This document shows positions 5,952 to 6,300 of a stretch of DNA of 6,300 nucleotides, in pieces. A model generated the notes under the pieces. It did no database searches. It was given only the letters and a program-made list of their open reading frames with translations, and was not told where the DNA came from. The stretch is from NCBI GenBank assembly GCA_026387115.1, contig JAPLMI010000125.1, forward strand, positions 1 through 6,300, in the 5' to 3' direction. How positions within the stretch are numbered: the stretch's first letter is position 1; every line of letters begins with the position of its first letter. The position numbers were made by a program, and so were the translations under genes. Origin of the DNA: Candidatus Omnitrophota bacterium. Lineage in GTDB: Bacteria; Omnitrophota; Gorgyraeia; 2-01-FULL-45-10.

Positions 5952-6300
5952 TACTTTTTTAATTTTTTCCACCAGGTTTCATTATTTTTATACCACTTTA
6001 CAGTCAATTCCAAGCTTGATTTGAAATCATGCCCCGGCTGCCAGCCTAGCGCTTTTACTTTGGTTATGTCGAGGGCGTATCTTTTATCGTGGCCGGGCCT
6101 GTCTTTTACAAATTCGATTGAATCGTTATCTTTACCGAGCAGCTCGAGAAGCGCGCGCGTCAGCTCCAGGTTCGTTATCTCGGTTCCGCCGCCGATATTA
6201 TATACTTCGCCGGGGGAGCCTTTATGCATCACGGTATCGATACCCTCGCAGTTGTCGATGACATAAAGCCAGTCCCGCACATTCATGCCGTCCGCGTAAA
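5951..6300 (-). CDS. rmlB: dTDP-glucose 4,6-dehydratase RmlB (C-terminal third; 5' part beyond window)
   Basis: The frame is open through 6298 at the right edge, four codons (Y-A-D-G) beyond the internal ATG at 6286, so this is a truncated 3' end, with 115 complete codons before the TAA at 5951-5953. RmlB proteins are usually about 350 residues. RmlB hallmarks are visible: DGMNVRDWLYV, the VMHKGSPGEVYNIGGG segment, the TNLELTRALLELLGK helix, DRPGHDKRYALD and the closing LGWQP...VKWYKNNETWW. RmlB removes water from dTDP-glucose to give dTDP-4-keto-6-deoxyglucose, the second step of dTDP-rhamnose synthesis, and its product line leads via RmlC to RmlD encoded just downstream. The catalytic TDE and YxxxK motifs are outside the window. 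The order rmlB-rmlD is usual for rhamnose clusters. Confidence 0.93.
   Translation of the reverse strand, partial: YADGMNVRDWLYVIDNCEGIDTVMHKGSPGEVYNIGGGTEITNLELTRALLELLGKDNDSIEFVKDRPGHDKRYALDITKVKALGWQPGHDFKSSLELTVKWYKNNETWWKKLKK

Overview
The window is part of a surface-polysaccharide or nucleotide-sugar locus of a bacterium. Two genes on the + strand (1-1755) converge on a tightly packed five-gene operon on the - strand (6300 down to 1801). Protein sequences are typical of Gram-negative-type O-antigen or exopolysaccharide clusters. The mosaic base composition and the short heptanucleotide repeats would fit an uncultivated, metagenome-type lineage (Omnitrophota-like is my guess), but nothing here fixes the taxon.

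Layout. 1-387: C-terminal part of a family 2 glycosyltransferase of the dolichol/polyprenol-phosphate sugar synthase type. 400-1755: a polytopic GT-C (ArnT/PMT-like) glycosyltransferase that could use such a lipid-linked sugar. 1756-1800: short convergent intergenic region with an imperfect stem-loop. Reading the - strand from the right edge: rmlB (3' part), rmlD, a UDP-N-acetylhexosamine 6-dehydrogenase of the WbpA/TviB type, a WbpP/GalE-type 4-epimerase, and a UDP-glucuronate decarboxylase-like (UXS) SDR. The spacings are 38 nt, 2 nt, 1 nt and a 4-nt ATGA overlap, so the last four genes look translationally coupled. No promoter for this operon lies in the window; it starts beyond 6300.

How the genes work together. 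RmlB and RmlD are two of the four steps to dTDP-L-rhamnose (RmlA and RmlC are not in the window). The dehydrogenase and epimerase pair resembles TviB/TviC or WbpO/WbpP and could make UDP-GalNAcA. The UXS homologue would normally turn UDP-GlcA into UDP-xylose. The two + strand glycosyltransferases would use activated sugars to decorate a glycan, lipid or protein at the membrane.

The most unusual element is in and around rmlD. Two tracts of tandem 7-bp repeats (coding-strand consensus YTSACAG) lie inside the gene, in frame, at codons 34-43 and 213-222. They encode the same periodic peptide (SSQLTVD). In both, the repeat variant that would create an in-frame TGA is absent from the codon phase where it would be lethal. 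A third, A/T-only tract with an apparent 7-bp period fills the rmlB-rmlD gap. This looks like a mobile or expandable heptanucleotide repeat tolerated inside a housekeeping-type sugar enzyme.
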